Assembly: GCF_001877035.1 (NCBI RefSeq)
Contig: NZ_CP015756.1
Coordinates: forward strand, 3,401,001 to 3,465,000
Length of the DNA: 64,000 nucleotides
Origin: Clostridium estertheticum subsp. estertheticum
GTDB taxonomy: Bacteria; Bacillota; Clostridia; Clostridiales; Clostridiaceae
Direction: 5' to 3'
Below the pieces are notes generated by a model. That model searched no databases, was not told the DNA's origin, and saw only the letters and a program-made list of their open reading frames with translations. The translations under genes and the position numbers were made by a program. Positions 55,128 through 64,000 of this stretch are shown here, one piece after another; position 1 is the first letter of the stretch; the number at the start of each line of letters is the position of its first letter.

Positions 55128-55799
55128 TTATTTTCTTGGATTCTCAAAACTTGGTGCAGTTGGATTAGGTGCATCAAAATACTTACCTGGTGTTGATAAA
55201 TCAAAGTATAATCTAGAATCTTCAGTTATACCAAAGTCCTTATTGGATCCTGTATCCTTTACCTTATTAAGAGCCTCTCTAAATAAAGCATTGTGTGCTT
55301 CTTCACGGTTTAATAAGAAATCTATTGTTTCTCTCACATATTTATCTTTTATTTGACGATATAAGTATTCATATACAACTTTCGCCCTTTGCTCAGAGGC
55401 TATGTTAGAAAGTAGGTCTGCAACTAAATCTCCTGTAACAGTTACATAATCTGCTGTCCATGGAGCACCCGATGCATTTATTAAAACTGGTGCTAATCCT
55501 GCCAGTACATGACTTTGAATTTCACCGACGCCGACATTTTCATAATTTATATCGTGTCCATTTAATAGATTTATAGTTTGTGCAACCATTTCCATATGAC
55601 TTAACTCTTCTGAACCTATATCAAGAAATAAATCTTTGATAGTTTGATCTTCTACTCTAAAACTCTGAGATAAGTATTGTAAAGCAGCTTTTAGTTCTCC
55701 ATTTGCCCCACCTATTTGTTCCTGCATTAATGTTGCATATTGAGGATTAGGTCTTTCTACTTTTACCTCTCTTAATAGTTGTTTTTCGTGCTTAAACAT
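55128..55799 (-). CDS. Manganese catalase family protein (CotJC-like)
   Basis: A 223-aa four-helix-bundle protein. YATLMQEQIGGANGELKAALQYLSQ gives the first Glu ligand, FLDIGSEELSHMEMVAQTINLL the E-E-x-x-H ligands, and SNIASEQRAKVVYEYLYRQ with LLNREEAHNALFREAL the second metal site. This fits dimanganese catalases and the related spore-coat protein CotJC, which break down hydrogen peroxide. No CotJA or CotJB gene is next to it. The start has an AGGTT site before ATG. Confidence 0.9.
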   Translation of the reverse strand: MFKHEKQLLREVKVERPNPQYATLMQEQIGGANGELKAALQYLSQSFRVEDQTIKDLFLDIGSEELSHMEMVAQTINLLNGHDINYENVGVGEIQSHVLAGLAPVLINASGAPWTADYVTVTGDLVADLLSNIASEQRAKVVYEYLYRQIKDKYVRETIDFLLNREEAHNALFREALNKVKDTGSNKDFGITEDSRLYFDLSTPGKYFDAPNPTAPSFENPRK

Positions 55800-55965
55800 A
55801 TTTAACCTCCATTAATTTAATATTAACTCTTATATTTTATTATGTTCATCTTTACAACACTTAAACCTTAAAATACTAAATAATTACTCACAATTTTTTA
55901 TTTAAATTAACTACAGATATTATTTTTTGTTTAAACACATTTAAATTCTGGAAACGTATATAATG

Positions 55966-56002
55966 TAAGCCTGTATTTCATGTTTATGAAATGCAGACTT
56001 AT
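55966..56002. terminator. Hairpin after cphA
   Basis: AAGCCTGTATTTCAT pairs with ATGAAATGCAGACTT around a short loop, directly 3' of the cphA stop. The U-tract is weak on the minus strand. Confidence 0.55.
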
Positions 56003-56008
56003 ATGCTT

Positions 56009-58633
56009 TTAATTTTTGGCCAGTAACTTAGTTTCATACTCTGTTTTGTGAATTTTACTTTTAATTATTTCTATGAGAGGTTCATATTCTTCAAAAAATA
56101 CAATTACAATATCTCCAGGTTCCGCTATACTTAAAGCCTCTATAAATGCTTCCTTTTCATCTAGTACTTTTTTTATATTTATGATATTAAAATTAGATTT
56201 TAAAGCTCCTTCTTCTAAAAGGTCTGCTACTTTACCTTTACCTCTACCTCTTCTGTCTTTATCTTCCTTTATATAAATATAGTCAAAATTTTTTCCTGCA
56301 CATTTCCCAACATCCAATATGTTAGTGTCTGACCTATCTCCTGGTACTCCAATAATTCCGATAATTTTATTGTGTTTTATATTCTTAAGCCCTTCTAATA
56401 CACATCTATATCCATCAATATTATGACCATAATCCAAAATTACCATTACATTATCTATTAAATACGTATTAAACCTTCCTGGATTTTGCTCTTCATTACA
56501 GTAGAATGTTTTTAATCCCTGCTTAATAATATCATAACCAATTCCTAGACCTACTGCAGCCGCACAAGCAGCCATAGCATTTTGGATGTTATATTTTAGA
56601 ATACCTTTGAATGTTATACCTATATTTTTTATGTCTATTAGCTTCACAAAATTAATGTTATTTTGTATTATTAAACTGGTTCCATCTACATAAATTCCCA
56701 ACCCACCATTTTTAATGTTCTCTATCATTATTTTATTGTCCTTATCACTAGAGAATATTATAAGCTTTCCTTTTATCCTAGGCAAAATACTTAAACTCAT
56801 CTTGTCATCTCCATTAATAACAACATACCCATCTTTTTTAACTGCTTCACCAACTAAAGCTTTAACTTTTGCCAATTCTTCTATCGTGTTTATCCCATCT
56901 ATTCCAAGGTGGTCATCAGTTATATTTGTAATAACAGCAACATCTGCAAGATCATAACCTAGCCCTCCTCTTATTATTCCACCTCTTGCAGTTTCAAGGA
57001 CTGCTGCATCTATATTTTTATTCATAAGTACAGCTAAAGCACTTTTAGGGCCTGTAGTATCACCCTTAAATACACATTTTCCATCAATATATATTCCACT
57101 AGTCGTGGTCATTCCAACAGTGTATCCTGCAACTGTTAATATGTGTGCAATGAGTCTTGTCGTTGTTGTCTTTCCATTGGTGCCTGTTACAGCTATTAAT
57201 GGAATGTTTGTGGGTATATCCTTAAACAACTTATCAACTATATGGCCTGCAACATTACGTGTTTCACCCATATACGGATTGTGATGCATTCTAATACCAG
57301 GTGCAGCGTTTACTTCTAAAATTACCCCCTCTTCACTTATAGGTCTACTAATGTCAACACACCGCACATCTATTCCACAAATATCAAGTCCTATGGCACT
57401 TGCGGTTCGTTTACATATTTCGATATTCTCGTCGCATATCATATCTGTACAATCTATTGAAAAACCACCCGTTGATAAATTTGCATTATCTTTTAAATAT
57501 AATTTTTCTTTTTCAGAAAGAATGAAATTTAATGTACATTTTTTTTGTTTAAGATATTCTATAAGCCCTTTATCGATTTTGATCTTAGTTAATTCCTTCT
57601 CATGACCTTCTCCACGCCTTGAATCCTCATTAATATCTTGTATAAGCTTCTCAATAGTACTAACGCCATCACCTATAATATATGGTGGAATTCTCTCTGA
57701 AACCGCTACAATATCTCCATAAACACAGCATACTCTATAGTCTTTTCCACTTATATGCTTTTCTATTATTATATTCTCATAATCATTGCTTAGAAGTTCA
57801 TATGCATCCGATAACTGTCTCTCATGTTTTATATTGGCAATAACCCCCTTACCTTGATTACCAAACTGAGGTTTAAGTACCACAGGGTAACCAATATCAA
57901 CTGCACATGAGATTGCGTCAATTATGCTATCTACCTTCATGCCATCGGCTACAGGTAAAAAGTGCATATTTAATAAGTGTTTAGTTAGCATTTTATCTTG
58001 TGCAATACCTACAGATATCGCACTTGTATTACTTCCCATAGTTGCTTGTATAATTTTAGAGTACTTTCCATAACCTAATTGGAACATACTTCCTTCACCA
58101 ATCTTCAATATGGGAATTCCTCTCTTTCTTGCCTCATTACAAATATTAAATGTACTTACTCCTAGTTTCTCACCCATTAATATATCCTTTAATCTATTTA
58201 ATTTTATGTCTAATTCAAAATCTTCGTTATTAATTAATGAATTGACAAAGTCTACTGCTATATTAGCAGCCTCTATGCCCGTTTTCTCATACTCGTATTG
58301 AAAAATAATATAATAATTATCTCCAGATATTTCTCTAGATTTTCCATAACATATATCAACACCAATCATATTATGAAGTGCTATTATTATATGTTCAGTA
58401 ATGTGTGCCAGATAAGTTCCCTCTGTAAGTCTCTTAATAAAACCTCTATCTTCATCTATTCCACATCTATGCTTATTAAGTTCAGGTAACATACATACTA
58501 ACTTTTTATTAAAGCCATAAATCTCTTTACTAGGAATTTCACTGTATCCTTCTAAATCTAAGTTAATTCTTATACACTTCTTATGAGAATATATATTTCT
58601 TCCATTAAACACCCTATAATTAAGTATTTTCAT
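56009..58633 (-). CDS. cphA: Cyanophycin synthetase
   Basis: An 874-aa enzyme that makes cyanophycin (multi-L-arginyl-poly-L-aspartate) from Asp, Arg and ATP. The N-terminal domain keeps HITEH (compare HIVEH in cyanobacterial CphA). The ATP-grasp domain keeps KPQFGNQGKGV, ERIPPYIIGDG, ICGIDVRCVDI and EVNAAPGIRMH. The Mur-ligase-like domain has VTGTNGKTTTTRLIAHIL near residue 485, TARGGIIRGGLGYD, DYGHNIDGY and GVPGDRSD. All three domains look functional. It is the third gene of the cph locus, about 100 nt after cphB. Confidence 0.95.
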   Translation of the reverse strand: MKILNYRVFNGRNIYSHKKCIRINLDLEGYSEIPSKEIYGFNKKLVCMLPELNKHRCGIDEDRGFIKRLTEGTYLAHITEHIIIALHNMIGVDICYGKSREISGDNYYIIFQYEYEKTGIEAANIAVDFVNSLINNEDFELDIKLNRLKDILMGEKLGVSTFNICNEARKRGIPILKIGEGSMFQLGYGKYSKIIQATMGSNTSAISVGIAQDKMLTKHLLNMHFLPVADGMKVDSIIDAISCAVDIGYPVVLKPQFGNQGKGVIANIKHERQLSDAYELLSNDYENIIIEKHISGKDYRVCCVYGDIVAVSERIPPYIIGDGVSTIEKLIQDINEDSRRGEGHEKELTKIKIDKGLIEYLKQKKCTLNFILSEKEKLYLKDNANLSTGGFSIDCTDMICDENIEICKRTASAIGLDICGIDVRCVDISRPISEEGVILEVNAAPGIRMHHNPYMGETRNVAGHIVDKLFKDIPTNIPLIAVTGTNGKTTTTRLIAHILTVAGYTVGMTTTSGIYIDGKCVFKGDTTGPKSALAVLMNKNIDAAVLETARGGIIRGGLGYDLADVAVITNITDDHLGIDGINTIEELAKVKALVGEAVKKDGYVVINGDDKMSLSILPRIKGKLIIFSSDKDNKIMIENIKNGGLGIYVDGTSLIIQNNINFVKLIDIKNIGITFKGILKYNIQNAMAACAAAVGLGIGYDIIKQGLKTFYCNEEQNPGRFNTYLIDNVMVILDYGHNIDGYRCVLEGLKNIKHNKIIGIIGVPGDRSDTNILDVGKCAGKNFDYIYIKEDKDRRGRGKGKVADLLEEGALKSNFNIINIKKVLDEKEAFIEALSIAEPGDIVIVFFEEYEPLIEIIKSKIHKTEYETKLLAKN

Positions 58634-58733
58634 GTAATTTTCCTCCCTAATGTGATATTACCTTTCCCGTTTTTATATAATATTTATATCTTTCATGCAG
58701 AGGTTATTAATAAGGAACATACAGGAAATCTAT

Positions 58734-59543
58734 TTAAACTAATGGTTTTCTTTCTGTTAGATTATACTTATTCCCATCCTTTAATACATGCATTTTAATA
58801 TCAAACATTGACAATATATTTTCTTTATACTGTTCTGATACATTTGTATTGCTTATATTACCTCCATCAATAATATAAACTGCCCCAGAACCTACTACTC
58901 TTAAAATATTATCTCTATTTATTATAATTGAAGTATCTTCATCTATCCCAATTCCTAATATCTCCGGATTTTCAGCTATTCCAACTAATAGCCTTCCCAC
59001 TCTTCCTCTTTCTGCAAAGTGCATATCTATTAAAACCCCAGTAATTAACCCAAGTCCTGGAGCCATTTTAAGTGTACATTTTTTTGCTGATTCATCATCT
59101 GGACCAGTTACTATCATAATATCACTCATTACTGCTGCTCCAGCTGAAGTACCTACAAACACACATTCTTCTAAATGCTTACGCTTCATAGTGCTATATA
59201 GCTGAGTTCCTCCAAGGATGCTTGTTATTCTAAGTTGATCCCCTCCAGTAAAAAATACCAATGAAGCTTTTTCAATTAATTCTACATTTTCAGGTTTCAA
59301 AGCATCTTCCCTATTCCTTACATCAAGTACTTTAATATTTATAATACCTAAATCATGAAAAATATCACTATACTCATTACCCACTTGTACAGGTAGTTCT
59401 GTTGCTACCGTTACAATAACTAATAATTGACTTTCCTTTTCAATATGGTCGCATACTTCTTTAAGTATCTTTTTATCACCCTTCTTATCTTCTGCTCCAC
59501 CGATTATAATTAAACCTTCTTGTTTATTAATGGCAATCACCAC
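58734..59543 (-). CDS. cphB: Cyanophycinase
   Basis: A 269-aa serine peptidase of family S51 that cleaves cyanophycin to beta-Asp-Arg dipeptides. IIIGGAEDKKGDKKIL, FFTGGDQLRITS, FVGTSAGAAVMSD (nucleophile Ser in SAGAA) and DMHFAERGRVGRLLVG are the family signatures. It lies between the two cyanophycin synthetase genes, which gives storage and mobilisation of nitrogen in one cluster. No signal peptide, so the action is intracellular. Confidence 0.95.
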   Translation of the reverse strand: MVIAINKQEGLIIIGGAEDKKGDKKILKEVCDHIEKESQLLVIVTVATELPVQVGNEYSDIFHDLGIINIKVLDVRNREDALKPENVELIEKASLVFFTGGDQLRITSILGGTQLYSTMKRKHLEECVFVGTSAGAAVMSDIMIVTGPDDESAKKCTLKMAPGLGLITGVLIDMHFAERGRVGRLLVGIAENPEILGIGIDEDTSIIINRDNILRVVGSGAVYIIDGGNISNTNVSEQYKENILSMFDIKMHVLKDGNKYNLTERKPLV

Positions 59544-59806
59544 CCCATATAAATTTGATTTAAAAAACTATAACATTAATAGTTTTTATATCATTTTCTC
59601 CTGCACCATTACCTATTAGATGGGTAGTAATAAAAAAAACAGTAACTCTTAAACAATATTATATCCAGTTAATAGTATTTATATGTATATATATTTATAA
59701 GGTAATAAACTTTATTTATTCCTACTTATTTTTTCATTCTTAACTTTCACTTCCCTATCATAGTTAAAATCAAATTGAAATTGCTAGGCCTTAACTGATT
59801 TTACAA

Positions 59807-62401
59807 TTACAACTTAGTTTCACATTTACTAATGGATTTACTTCTTATTATTTCTAAAAGAGGCTCATCTTTTTCAAAAAATACAATAACTATATCTCCA
59901 GGCTTTGCAATATCTAGGGCCATTTTAAAGGCTTCCTTTTCCTCTAAAATCTTTTTAATATTAATAATGTTAAAATTAGATTTTAGAACTCCTTTTTCTA
60001 AAAGGTCTGCTACCTGCCCCTTTAACCTGCCTCTGCCATCTTTATTTTCTTTTATTAAGATATAATCAAAATTTTCTCCTGCACATTTGCCCATATTTAA
60101 TATATGACTGTCTGATCTATCTCCTGGAACCCCAATAACTCCTATAAGTTTATTGTGCTTTATATCCTTAACTGCATCTAGTACAACCTTATAACCTTCT
60201 ATATTGTGCCCATAGTCTAATATTACTGTTACATTATTTAATAAATATATATTAAACCTTCCTGGATTTTGTTCTTTATTACAGTAGAATGTCTTTAATC
60301 CTTGTCTAATAACATCATAATCTATACCAAGTCCTACTGCAGCTGCACATGCGGCCATAGCATTTTTAATGTTATATTTTAAAATACCTTTTAATGTTAT
60401 GCCTATGTTTTTTACGTTTATTAGCTTCTCTGAATTAGTACTAGTTTGTATTATTAAATTACCCTCATCTACGTAAATTCCATAACCACCTTTCTTAATG
60501 TTAGCTATCATAACCTCATTGTTTCTATAACTAGAGAATACTATGAGTCTACTCTTTAGCCTTGGCAATATGCTTATACTCATATTGTCATCCCCATTAA
60601 TGACAACATATCCATCTATTTTAACCGCTTCGCCAACCAGAGCCTTAACTTTAGCTAAATCTTCTATAGTATCTACTCCATCTATTCCAAGGTGATCCTC
60701 TGTTATGTTAGTAATAACAGCAACATTTGCAAGGTCATATGCTAAGCCCCCCCTAATTATTCCACCCCTTGCAGTTTCAAGGACCGCTGCATCTATACTT
60801 CTATTCATAAGAACTGTTAATGCACTTTTAGGACCTGTGGTATCACCCTTAAACACACATTTTCCATCAATATATATTCCGCTAGATGTTGTCATTCCCA
60901 CCGTATACCCTGAAATTGAGAGTATATGTGCAATAAGTCTTGTGGTAGTTGTTTTCCCATTTGTACCCGTCACTGCTACTAATGGAATGCTTTTTGGTAT
61001 ATCCTTAAATAATTTATCAACAATATGACCTGCTACATTATGTGTGCCAATGCAAGGATTATGATACACTCTAATTTCAGGCGCAGCATTTAAATCAATA
61101 ATTACTCCGCCTTCATTAAGTGATTTGCTAATGTCAATGCACCTCACATGTATTTCGCAAATATCCATACCTATAGCACTTGCTGCTCTTTTACATATTT
61201 CTATGTTTTCATCACATATTAAATCCGTACAATCTATTGAAAGACCACCCGTAGATAAATTTAAATATAATTTTTCTTTTTCAGGAAGAATAAACTCTAA
61301 TGAAAAGTTCTTTTGTTTTAAATATTCTACTAGTCCTTCATCTATTTTTATCATAATTAAATCTTTTTCATAATCGTCACCACGCCTTGAACCTTCATTA
61401 GTCTTTTTTATAAGTTCTTCTATAGATGTTATGCCATCACCTATAATATACGGATGTATTGTTTCTGATACGGCTACAATATCTCCATACACACTACATA
61501 CTCTATAGTCCTTTCCAATTATGTACTCCTCTATTATTATATCTTCATATTTTTTTGCTAAAAGACCATACGCATCTGATAATTGTTTCTCATGTTCTAT
61601 ATTACCTATAACCCCCTTACCTTTATTACCAAACTGTGGTTTAAGTACAACCGGGTAGCCAATATCGAGTGCAAATGAAATGCAATCGCTCACGCTTGTT
61701 ACCCTCATACCATTTGATACAGGTAAACTATTCATACTTAATACTTGTTTGGTTAGCAATTTATCCTGTGCGATTCCTAGTGATATTGCGCTTGTATCAT
61801 TGCCCATAGTCGCTTGTATAAACTTTGAGTATTTCCCATAACCTAATTGGAACATACTTTCTTCCCCTATTTTTATTATAGGAATTCCCCTTTTTTTTGC
61901 CTCATTACATATGTTAAATGTACTTACTCCTAGTTGTTCACACATTAATATTTCCTTTAATTTATCTACTCCTATATCTAAGTCAAATAATTCATTCTTA
62001 ATTAATGAATTAACAAAATCCACTGCTATGTTAGCAACCTCAATTCCTATACTTTTATATTCATATTGATATATAATGTAATGATGATTAACAGATATTT
62101 CATGATTTTTTCCGTAACTTATATCTGAACCTATCATATTTTGAAGTGCTATTATTATATATTCAGTAATATTAGCTAAATAAGTTCCTTCTATGAGTCT
62201 CTTTATAAATTCTCTATGCTCATCTATTCCAGACCTATGGGTATTAATCTTTTGTAACATACAAATTAATTTTTCATTAAAGTTATAGATATCTTTGCTA
62301 GGAATTTTACTATATTCTTCTAAATCTAGGTTAAGTTTAATACATTTCTTGTGACAATATATATTTCTACCATTAAATATCCTAAAGTTAATTATTTTCA
62401 T
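59807..62401 (-). CDS. Cyanophycin synthetase paralogue with degenerate N-terminal and ATP-grasp domains
   Basis: An 864-aa paralogue of the cphA at 56009-58633. The Mur-ligase-like domain is intact (VTGTNGKTTTTRLIAHIL near residue 482, TARGGIIRGGLAYD, DYGHNIEGY, GVPGDRSD). The N-terminal HxxEH is changed to NITEY. In the ATP-grasp domain GID becomes EIH, EVNAAPG becomes DLNAAPE, and ERIPPY becomes ETIHPY; a 4-residue gap removes KDNA before NLSTGG. Asp addition is therefore doubtful, while the Arg-adding domain may still work. The ATG at 62401 has GGAGG upstream; a TTG five codons earlier is rejected. Confidence 0.88.
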   Translation of the reverse strand: MKIINFRIFNGRNIYCHKKCIKLNLDLEEYSKIPSKDIYNFNEKLICMLQKINTHRSGIDEHREFIKRLIEGTYLANITEYIIIALQNMIGSDISYGKNHEISVNHHYIIYQYEYKSIGIEVANIAVDFVNSLIKNELFDLDIGVDKLKEILMCEQLGVSTFNICNEAKKRGIPIIKIGEESMFQLGYGKYSKFIQATMGNDTSAISLGIAQDKLLTKQVLSMNSLPVSNGMRVTSVSDCISFALDIGYPVVLKPQFGNKGKGVIGNIEHEKQLSDAYGLLAKKYEDIIIEEYIIGKDYRVCSVYGDIVAVSETIHPYIIGDGITSIEELIKKTNEGSRRGDDYEKDLIMIKIDEGLVEYLKQKNFSLEFILPEKEKLYLNLSTGGLSIDCTDLICDENIEICKRAASAIGMDICEIHVRCIDISKSLNEGGVIIDLNAAPEIRVYHNPCIGTHNVAGHIVDKLFKDIPKSIPLVAVTGTNGKTTTTRLIAHILSISGYTVGMTTSSGIYIDGKCVFKGDTTGPKSALTVLMNRSIDAAVLETARGGIIRGGLAYDLANVAVITNITEDHLGIDGVDTIEDLAKVKALVGEAVKIDGYVVINGDDNMSISILPRLKSRLIVFSSYRNNEVMIANIKKGGYGIYVDEGNLIIQTSTNSEKLINVKNIGITLKGILKYNIKNAMAACAAAVGLGIDYDVIRQGLKTFYCNKEQNPGRFNIYLLNNVTVILDYGHNIEGYKVVLDAVKDIKHNKLIGVIGVPGDRSDSHILNMGKCAGENFDYILIKENKDGRGRLKGQVADLLEKGVLKSNFNIINIKKILEEKEAFKMALDIAKPGDIVIVFFEKDEPLLEIIRSKSISKCETKL

Positions 62402-62427
62402 ATGCTTTCCTCCCAAGAAAAAATTTA

Positions 62428-62648
62428 ATGCCTAGTGAAACAAAAGATTTGACAGAACGGGAATTTCAAGCTTTCCTGCTTTCGATGATTTAAACTTTAC
62501 AGCTGAAAAGGTAATGGTAAATTTAAAAAAATACTTAGAAGTTCTACTTTGTAAAATCTCTGATAAAAAAACGCTATGTACTCTTGTACCACTTGTTCTT
62601 GATCACATGAATAGAGAAGAACTAAACTTGCAACAGTTTCTAAAATAA
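62428..62648 (+). pseudogene. Frameshifted small gene remnant
   Basis: On the plus strand, MPSETKDLTEREFQAFLLSM reads to a stop at about 62492. The next frame continues DDLNFTAEKVMVNLKKYLEV and ends HMNREELNLQQFLK at 62648. Joined by one frameshift they give an about 70-aa helical protein of unknown family. No ribosome-binding site is obvious. It is divergent from the degenerate synthetase and probably dead. Confidence 0.45.
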
Positions 62649-62753
62649 AATCTCCTAATTGTGACCCTACAAAACCTAGGATTTAATTAGTATTGCAAGA
62701 CACATATTATCTAACAAGTAACTGTAACATAATTTATTGTAATGTGAAAATTA

Positions 62754-62785
62754 AATGGAGGAGCATAAGGCAAGCTCCTCCATTA
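62754..62785 (-). terminator. Terminator of the 63-aa gene
   Basis: AATGGAGGAGC pairs with GCTCCTCCATT, 8 nt after the stop on the minus strand. Confidence 0.75.
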
Positions 62786-62792
62786 CCAAAAA

Positions 62793-62984
62793 TTATTCCT
62801 GATAATTTGAAATTGTAGTATTTGCATTTTGTAAAGCAGTATCTACGGAATTAAGAGTATTTTGAATTTGTTGTTTATTTTCAGGTTTTTCTACTGAATT
62901 TAATGCATTATTTAAACAATTTTTAGCATCTTGAAGATGAGTTGTTACATCTTGAACATGTTGTTTAGCATTTTTAGTTTGCAT
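62793..62984 (-). CDS. Small helical protein (63 aa)
   Basis: Begins MQTKNAKQHVQDVTTHLQDA with GGGAGGTG 7 nt before ATG, and is Asn/Gln/Ala-rich with heptad-like spacing (CLNNALNSVEKPENKQQIQN). It looks like a two-helix bundle, as in small clostridial spore or storage proteins, but no family is recognised. It has its own terminator and good start signals, so it is very likely expressed. Confidence 0.7.
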   Translation of the reverse strand: MQTKNAKQHVQDVTTHLQDAKNCLNNALNSVEKPENKQQIQNTLNSVDTALQNANTTISNYQE

Positions 62985-63203
62985 TTAATTACACCTCCCT
63001 ATTTCTAAAAATATATATTATGAAATTAACTACAATAACAGTATCTGCATTTTAGTATAAAAAATACATAACAAACTAAATTAAATTATAGTTTTATATA
63101 AAACTATTAATCATTTTAAAAGGGACAAAAAATAACACCAACAATTATGTCAGTGTTTATATATTAATATCATATTTATACTAGTTAAATCTAACATATA
63201 TTT

Positions 63204-64000
63204 TTATTTTTTAAAATTAAGATTAATTTCAACTATTTCAGATCGGCTTCCTATCCTAATTGGAGGTCCCCATGTTCCATAACCTGAAGATACAATAAAG
63301 TTCGAATTGTTTTTTTTCAGATAACCATAGTCTATTTCAAATATCAAATTTGTTATAAGATTTGCAGGAAATAACTGTCCTCGATGCGTATGTCCAGATA
63401 CCTGTAAATCAATCCCATTCTTTTGTGTATCAGCAAAATCTCTTGGCTGATGATCCATTAATATAAGAGGCCTCGACTTATCTAAATCCTTTATTATGTC
63501 TGATAGATCTTTTCTTTTAATTTTCGTCTGCGATTCCTGTGATATATCGTCGCGACCTATAACATAAAAACTATTATTTATTAAGATTGCTTTATCTCTC
63601 AGTACATTTATTCCGGAAGCCTTAAAAGTTTTAACAATATCCTCTACACTTCTGCCCATTTCATCATGGTTTCCAAGACAAGCATAAACTCCATATTTAC
63701 TTTTAAGTCTTTTAAAGTTATCACTCATATTTTGTTTTACAAAAGGCTCTAGACTACTATCAATTATATCTCCAGGTATTAGAACAATGTCTGGATTCAA
63801 TTCATTTATTTTATTAACCATCACAGTAAGCCTTTTATTATCTACTACAAGACCAAGGTGAATATCCGAAACCATAATAATCTTAAGTTTCTTTAAATCG
63901 CTAGATGTTTTATTTACATTCAAATCATATTTAGTTACTTTTGGGCTTCGAGCGCTCCAAGTACCATATACCATTAATCCTGATAAACACACAATTACAA
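63204..64000 (-). CDS. Membrane-linked metallophosphoesterase (YkuE/YaeI type), partial
   Basis: The reading frame is open to the right edge. The first visible part is a hydrophobic helix (VIVCLSGLMVYGTWS), followed by the phosphoesterase motifs MVSDIHLGLVV (DxH), LIPGDIIDSS (GD), CLGNHDEMGR (GNHD), LMDHQP and VSGHTHRGQLFP. YkuE-like proteins of this layout have N-terminal membrane helices and a cell-surface domain that acts on lipids or nucleotides. The GTG at 63992 could be misread as a start, but the frame continues upstream, so the gene is truncated by the window. Confidence 0.85.
   Translation of the reverse strand, partial: VIVCLSGLMVYGTWSARSPKVTKYDLNVNKTSSDLKKLKIIMVSDIHLGLVVDNKRLTVMVNKINELNPDIVLIPGDIIDSSLEPFVKQNMSDNFKRLKSKYGVYACLGNHDEMGRSVEDIVKTFKASGINVLRDKAILINNSFYVIGRDDISQESQTKIKRKDLSDIIKDLDKSRPLILMDHQPRDFADTQKNGIDLQVSGHTHRGQLFPANLITNLIFEIDYGYLKKNNSNFIVSSGYGTWGPPIRIGSRSEIVEINLNFKK

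Noticed and set aside
1-64000. tRNA or rRNA genes
   Set aside because: No cloverleaf with the GGTTCRA-type T arm or rRNA segment was noticed while reading either strand; the only tRNA-linked signal is the argS T-box.

Overview
The window is AT-rich chromosomal DNA from a spore-forming, anaerobic-type low-GC Firmicute, most likely Clostridium sensu stricto. The evidence is the codon use (ATA, AGA and TTA are common; GTG and TTG starts are frequent), strong GGAGG ribosome-binding sites, the Clostridium-type gene content (SpoVB-like flippase, GerMN lipoprotein, CotJC-like manganese catalase, PPi-type phosphofructokinase, FeoB with its Cys-rich partner) and the lack of any respiratory genes. No rRNA, tRNA or CRISPR array was seen. 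The species cannot be named from the sequence alone.

Layout. 1-5.2 kb (minus): FtsA-like actin-fold protein, M20 amidohydrolase, RluA-type pseudouridine synthase and a SpoVB/MurJ-type flippase that runs off the left edge. 5.2-8.6 kb: a sparse region with two small genes, a secreted surface protein, a small zinc-ribbon gene, and a mobile palindromic repeat next to a near-copy of its target site that lacks the insertion. 8.6-16 kb: UvrD-like helicase, pncB, HesB-like protein, ndk, LUD-domain protein, divergent HxlR regulator, Nudix hydrolase. 16.2-18.3 kb: YtrA-type GntR regulator with ABC ATPase and permease, with a visible promoter and operator. 18.4-30.5 kb: S11 D,D-carboxypeptidase, EamA transporter, an HPr-kinase-like P-loop protein, radA, topB, and the YhaN/YhaO pair. 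30.6-31.3 kb: a gene-free block that looks like a large structured RNA with a reiterated hairpin-loop motif. 31.3-41 kb: GerMN lipoprotein, SprT-like protein, VIT/VWA protein, phosphofructokinase, prepilin peptidase, a pilin, adenine deaminase. 41-45 kb: Fur-box-controlled feoA-feoB-Cys-rich peptide operon between two YprB-like exonucleases. 45-49.4 kb: T-box-controlled argS and a DUF255 thioredoxin-fold protein. 49.6-54.8 kb: a decaying conflict/accessory island (truncated TOTE primase-helicase, YgiT antitoxin with a broken DUF4258 partner, a DnaA paralogue without its DNA-binding domain, and a HEPN/MNT pair). 55-62.4 kb: manganese catalase and a cyanophycin locus, cphA-cphB-cphA', in which the second synthetase has lost residues in two of its three domains. 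62.4-64 kb: a frameshifted remnant, a small helical protein and a membrane-linked metallophosphoesterase cut by the right edge.

How it works together. The feo operon imports Fe(II) under Fur control. argS is controlled by uncharged tRNA through a T-box. The cph locus makes and breaks down the nitrogen-storage polymer cyanophycin. YhaN/YhaO, RadA, TopB and the UvrD-like helicase are DNA repair and topology functions scattered through the window. The most unusual items are the repeat-rich RNA candidate at 30.7-31.2 kb, the 132-bp TTAA-flanked palindromic element with its unoccupied counterpart site, the degenerate CphA paralogue, and the DnaA paralogue lacking both domain IV and the arginine finger.
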